Positions 59,775-64,000 of a stretch of DNA of 64,000 nt are shown here, in pieces. Made by a program: the position numbers and the translations under genes. Source of the stretch: Sweltsa coloradensis. Lineage: Eukaryota > Arthropoda > Insecta > Plecoptera > Chloroperlidae. The stretch spans positions 1 through 64,000 of the forward strand of contig JAMZAV010004549.1 of NCBI GenBank assembly GCA_024449915.1, read 5' to 3'. The notes under the pieces were generated by a model that saw only the letters and a list, made by a program, of their open reading frames with translations, was not told the origin of the DNA and did no database searches. Numbering within the stretch: the stretch's first letter is position 1; each line of letters opens with the position of its first letter.

Positions 59775-60068
59775 TTAGTTTCCCTGATTTATAAGGTTTA
59801 AAGTGCTGTAAATTATATCTCGATAGAATTCACCTAGTTTAATAGAACCATGCCAGTTTGGGTGAAGCCCGTCTCTGCTTAAGTCCCTAGATTTGATGTA
59901 TCTGTTTGGGTCGACAAACTTTACCTTCTGCAGATCACTTATCCATTTTAAATTGCAATTTATTTGATTGATGAAACTTGCCTCGACATCTGCTCTATGT
60001 ATTATCGCACTGAGCACTACCTGCGTATCTGGATGAGTAGATAGATAGAGAAATAATATAAAGGCCAA
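59775..60068 (-). pseudogene. LINE ORF1 remnant with SGNH-esterase-like end
   Basis: 98 codons: hydrophobic start, then DVEASFINQINCNLKWISDL, KVKFVDPNRYIKSRDLSRDG and LHPNWHGSIKLGE. The block D-G-L-H-P-N matches the last conserved block (D..H) of SGNH/GDSL hydrolases, as in the esterase domain at the end of ORF1 in some CR1 elements. The catalytic Ser and Asn blocks would lie upstream and are missing. It is on the same strand as the ORF2 at 59640 and about 135 bases before it. Confidence 0.6.
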
Positions 60069-60070
60069 AC

Positions 60071-60648
60071 CTTAAGTCTGGCCAAAAAAAGGGTAATACA
60101 ATATAAAATTTTTGTCATCAAAATGTAAAAAACTAAAAATTGAACCCAAATAAATATCCTAAAATAAATATTCTAACGCAAGTCTTTGTGCACGAGGGGG
60201 TAAGTGAATGGATAGCGCTCAACCTGAAAATAAGTAGGCAATAGCTTCCGCCCCCACTGGTACTGACTGGTATTAAATGCTACCTGTAAGAAAAATTATC
60301 ATGGCTCCATTGCTAGACAAACAATATTTGTTCCAGCAATAAGACAAAATTATATTTTTCTTCATAAGACAGATTTAGGCAGGCCCAAGGTATATAACAT
60401 AGGGCTATATGTACCTCGATAATATAGGCCTATAGCCTACTAATCTCCAGACTTTTTTATTACAATAAAAATATCAGGCATATAAAAAATGCATTTGCCT
60501 AATTAAATGTTGGCATAGGCCTACTATCTATTGGTATTGCTCATTAAACAAATCATGAAAAATCTTTAGGCCTAGGCCTACATTGTAAGTTTGATAGGCC
60601 TAGTAGATCTAAAGGCAAGTGTAGTGAGGGCTAGGATGGAACACAAAC
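60071..60648 (-). other. Intron 1 sequence next to exon 1
   Basis: AT-rich, with several TAGGCCTA words (for example 60569-60580, TAGGCCTAGGCCTAC). No gene or element boundary recognised. Confidence 0.4.
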
Positions 60649-61159
60649 CTTTAAACTCGTTGACACATTTATTTTCTGTCCTCAGGTCCCAGAGATTAAG
60701 ACGTCCATCCAACGATGAGGAATACAGTAAACTATCATTCAAAGGGCTAAATCTGATGTTTGATATAATAGACTTGTGTCCCTTTATGCTCGAAACTTTT
60801 GACAGCTGCTCAACATCGTAAATTGAGCACGTATTGTCGGTAAGGGCAACAGCCATCTTGGGATTGGGGCCCTGTGTCCCACTCACATGGAGAACGAAAA
60901 GATTGGAACATGAGACGCTCGTCTCTAAACCAAGATAATAAGGAACAGAAAAAGAAATCTCAATCTCGTTGTCTGATAGATCTCCTTCATCTGATAATCC
61001 CATGTCTTCATCTTCGTCATCATCTGATGTGTTATCGGTACCGGTATCATTGAATCGTATATTGTGGGATGTCTCTTCCCGCTCTTGCTTGATTGGCGTT
61101 TCACAGTCGTCTGAGCTAGATGTGATTCCATTTCCATTTGTTACTTTGTTGGACAGCAT
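60649..61159 (-). CDS. WDR89: WDR89-type gene, first coding exon
   Basis: 170 codons plus one base, from the ATG at 61159 to a donor GTTTGT below 60649. The first 70 residues are an acidic, Ser-rich extension (NTSDDDEDEDMGLSDEGDLS) that human WDR89 lacks as far as I recall. Then come WD-type strands: PKMAVALTDNTCSIYDVEQL, SIKGHKSIISNIRFSPLN, SLLYSSSLDGRLNLWDLR and CVNEFKG. The alternation of GH, strand and LWD/IYD is that of WD40 repeats, and the junction K-D-N continues into exon 2 in frame. A CTTTCAG acceptor lies 10 bases above the ATG (exon starting at 61169), suggesting a 5' untranslated exon further right. Confidence 0.82.
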
Positions 61160-62037
61160 TTTATGGGTTCTGAAAGAGACACAAATATCAGAAGTAGAAG
61201 TAGGTAGCTAAAAGAGATTTGGCCCTGTGTCTGAAAGTGAAAATATCAATAAAATTTGTTTTGGATGGCCTTAAAAGACAATACCGACAGCAATTAATTT
61301 TTTTAATGATACCGGTACAACCATAGTGATTCAAATAATTTTATATGATTGCCTACTTGAACTTAATGAAGGTGGGTCTACCTACGTAGACCCTACAAAT
61401 AAAAATAAGTATAAATTCATTTTGTGAGTCGACCCACCGAGTCACAAGTCACTACGTACTCCCATAACTGATTTTTAGTGGGGGACTTTAATTAAAAGTA
61501 GACCAAGCTAACCCTGTCGGCGCGGCTACACCAGAGACAAGCGAACAATAACCAACTAAAGACCGGCATAGCCTATTAAAGTACGGTACCGTTAGGAAAA
61601 CACTGATCAATCAAGCTATCCACAATTCCAAAATAGTTAAAAATACAAAGTTACAGAGATTTGGGGCCCACATAAGGCTAGTTAGTAGTAGACCTGGGCC
61701 TAGGACATGTTTGAAGGATATTCGTATTTCACATGGAAGGGTTAGGGCCTACGCACTTATGGGGCCCGGGATATTACATTCAAATTATTTGGTTGGACCT
61801 TTCGGCTTTTGCCACGTCGATATTATTTACTTTTAACGTTTCAGCTAAAACTAACAAGTAATTGAATAAAAATTTAGGTTACAAGTTAGGAATAGGGCCT
61901 CTGCAAAATATTGTCCAATACAAGATTTAAGCTAAATAAACAACACAACACGTAACAACAAAAACAACCTTGAAACAAATAACAATGCCTTCTATGAAGT
62001 CAAATCAATCAGCTTAAAGCTATTTTTACATGCAATT
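61160..62037. other. 5' flank of the WDR89-type gene
   Basis: Holds the probable splice acceptor of a 5' untranslated exon (61169) and the SINE fragment at 61437. No promoter motif could be fixed. The rest is ordinary AT-rich sequence. Confidence 0.45.
61437..61575 (-). repeat. SINE fragment, reverse orientation
   Basis: On the minus strand: TAGTTGGTTATTGTTCGCTT, ACAGGGTTAGCTTGGTC, AAGTCCCCCACTAAAAATCA, and so on. This matches the second half of the SINE at 35811, more diverged than the other copies. Confidence 0.7.
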
Positions 62038-64000
62038 TCAATAGTAATAGTACAATTCAATACATTTCAATTTAAAAACTGCTATACATTGTTCCTGTTT
62101 TATCACTAAATCTAATTTATTATATAATCTGTACCCAGAATAAAAAACATGTTTTTGAGTTGCTGATTTGTTTACTCTGTCCACAATAATGTTAGTATTA
62201 TTTCCTCTTGTATTATGACTATGGTTGCTAGAGGAGTATTCTATCATGCAATTTAGATAAGTGGGCATATTTCCATTAATCATTTTAAATATGAATAAGA
62301 GTACATTTAAGGCAATTCTCTGTCTGACAGTTAAGAAATTTAATACATCTGATATTCTGCTGTATTGATTCCATCTCAAAATCACTCTCATCCCTCTATT
62401 TTGTAATTTTTGTAATATATCCAAATCTCTCTCATTTCTACCCCACAGGAGTGTGCAACAAAATTCTGTATGAGGAGCTATGATTGTCTTGTAGGCCTAC
62501 ATGACTAGTTAGTTTTAAGTGCATATCAATAAGAACCCCAAGATATTTAAATTCACTGACAATTTCTAGTTTTTCACCATTAATATGCAAAAACACTTCC
62601 TCATTATCATTATCCTTCATTACTTTGTTAAATACACTAACTGATGATGTCAGTATCATACATTTAGTAATTGTTAAATTAAGTTTTAATTTATTGAGTT
62701 TGAGCCACTCCATCATTTGCATTAATTGAATATTAATAATATAACACACTTCTTTATAATCCAGACCTGAATATGATACTAATGTGTCATCTGCAAAAAC
62801 ATTTAGAAATACATAATCCATGTTTAAATACAAATCATTTATATATATATAATAAACAATAAAGGACCTAACACAGAGCCTTGTGTGGTACTCCAAAATC
62901 ATTGACCAGTTCTTCCGATACGTAATTTCTAAATTTAGTTTTTTGTCTTCTATTTGTTAAATAGCTACTAAACCATGCCATCACGTTACCTGCTAAACCA
63001 TAAGCTTTCAATTTAGTCAAAAGTATACCCCTGTCAATAGTTTCAAATGCTCTTTTAAAATCTACAAATACTGCAGCAATAATGTGATTTTGATCAAGAG
63101 ATTTCTTCCATTTTGATAATAAAAGTTGAATTGCAGTTTCACATGAATGCTGATCTCTAAAACCAGACTGATTTCCAAATAATAGTTTGTTATTTTCAAA
63201 ATAATCTTTGATTTGAATGTGAACTGCTGTTTCTAGAACTTTTTCATACATTGGTAACATATTTATTGGTCTAAATTCATTTGCTAATTTTGTTCCTAAT
63301 ACCTTTGGTATGGGTACTATTGTGGTGATTTTCCACTCTTCTGGTACAACTCCTTCTTCTAGTGACATATTGATAGTATTAAGCAACTGATACCCACTTG
63401 TTCTAAAAGTTTTCTTAAGAATTTGTGCAGAAATACCTTCATCGGTTCCTTTTTTGTTTTTAAGTTTCATTATGATATTTCGCAACTGTTTTATCGTAAT
63501 TGGCTTAAATTCACTAAATTCATTGTCTTTAGTTACATTTTCTATCAAATCATATCTGATTGACTAATTACTATCTTCAATGGAATTAACAATTTCCTCA
63601 ACACTATTAACAAAATAATGGTTAAAACATTCGGCTTCAATATCACTATGAGTTGAACTGTTATTATCTTCAAATACAACTCTCTCTTCAATCTCACAAT
63701 CCCCACTGTTTTCGCTTATCAAGCCTTTTAATGTATTCCACATTAATTTAGAATCATTTTTCTGTTTGTCAATTTTGTCATCATAGTATTTCCTCTTACA
63801 AACCCTCATATTACATAAAAATAAATTTCTATTCATTTTATACTTTTCCCAGTCTTCAAATTCCCCCGTTAACTGGGCCTTGATGTAACTACTATCCCTA
63901 TCATTTTGAAGTTGCCTTAAATGCTCATTAAACCACTCATTACCTTTTATTTGTGAATTATTTGCAAAATCCTTTAATGGAGCTACTTCATCGATACACT
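62038..64000 (-). mobile_element. LINE running off the right edge, minus strand
   Basis: Reverse transcriptase in pieces: an upstream region open to the window edge (NEWFNEHLRQLQND, KRKYYDDKIDKQKND), then 63548-62868 with FRPINMLPMYEKVLE, LLFGNQSGFRDQHSCETAIQ and VFVDFKRAFETIDRGILL. Next is a two-base slip in the CACAAGG of GVPQGS near 62883 and another in the TATATATA run, then NVFADDTLVSYSG and KLNLTITKCMILTSS (62902-62438). The C-terminal part (62424-62038) has LQKLQNRGMRVILRWN and YNKLDLVIKQEQC. A third LINE family, different from those at 51118 and 56686. The 5' part is outside the window. Confidence 0.82.

Larger units (their letters stand above)
56686..60070 (-). mobile_element. Nearly complete CR1-like LINE, minus strand
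   Basis: In order on the minus strand: an ORF1 remnant with an esterase-type ending (60068-59775), an endonuclease (59640-58901), a reverse transcriptase (58747-57210) and the C-terminal part (to the stop at 56686-56688). About 3.4 kb. It sits in intron 1 of the WDR89-type gene in the same sense. The frame is broken at several points, but every catalytic motif can be read in one frame or another. CR1 kinship is inferred from the ORF1 esterase and the endonuclease plus reverse-transcriptase order. Confidence 0.8.

Overview
This is a repeat-rich stretch of animal nuclear DNA, AT-rich, with spliced genes, long introns and many transposable elements. No bacterial gene, operon, rRNA or CRISPR array is visible. 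The host is probably an aquatic invertebrate. A jockey-like LINE end and a Lys-tRNA-like primer site lean towards an arthropod, but that is a weak inference. The 8-mer TAGGCCTA and its variants recur unusually often in the unique DNA.

Two host genes can be named, both on the minus strand. At 279-3067 are two adjoining coding exons of a soluble adenylyl cyclase (ADCY10 type). Their phases match exactly and they rebuild the metal-binding part of the first cyclase domain. At 44366-61159 is a WDR89-type WD40 gene in at least four exons, spread over about 17 kb because its introns are full of transposons. One of its exons carries an apparent frameshift. Three weaker plus-strand exon candidates (8984, 21179, 24136) lie in poor-quality sequence.

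Layout. 1-8264: cyclase exons, LINE 3' ends, a dispersed repeat, a long foldback element, SINE pieces. 8265-32944: sequence dominated by stretched homopolymers and implausible base composition, except for a clean block at about 11641-15640 and several short islands. A repeat seen clean at 1917 and degraded at 18490 suggests poor consensus rather than biology. The clean block holds a hAT-like element with a SINE inside it, a small MITE and a 1-kb foldback. 32945-36300: three terminal-inverted-repeat elements and a full tRNA-derived SINE. 36317-44293: a hAT-type element with 8-bp target duplications, split by a complete 7.3-kb LTR retrotransposon that has 2.2-kb LTRs, a 4-bp target duplication and only a gag-like coiled-coil ORF. 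44366-61159: WDR89 exons, with intron 2 holding a 2.5-kb element with perfect 28-bp inverted repeats (itself carrying two nested repeats), a truncated hAT and a LINE, and intron 1 holding a nearly full-length but broken CR1-like LINE whose ORF1 remnant looks like an esterase. 62038-64000: a third LINE running off the window.

I found no new multi-gene system. The most unusual material is the nested transposon architecture, the gag-only long-LTR element, a 16-bp motif shared by several hAT-like elements, and several non-autonomous families with clear boundaries.
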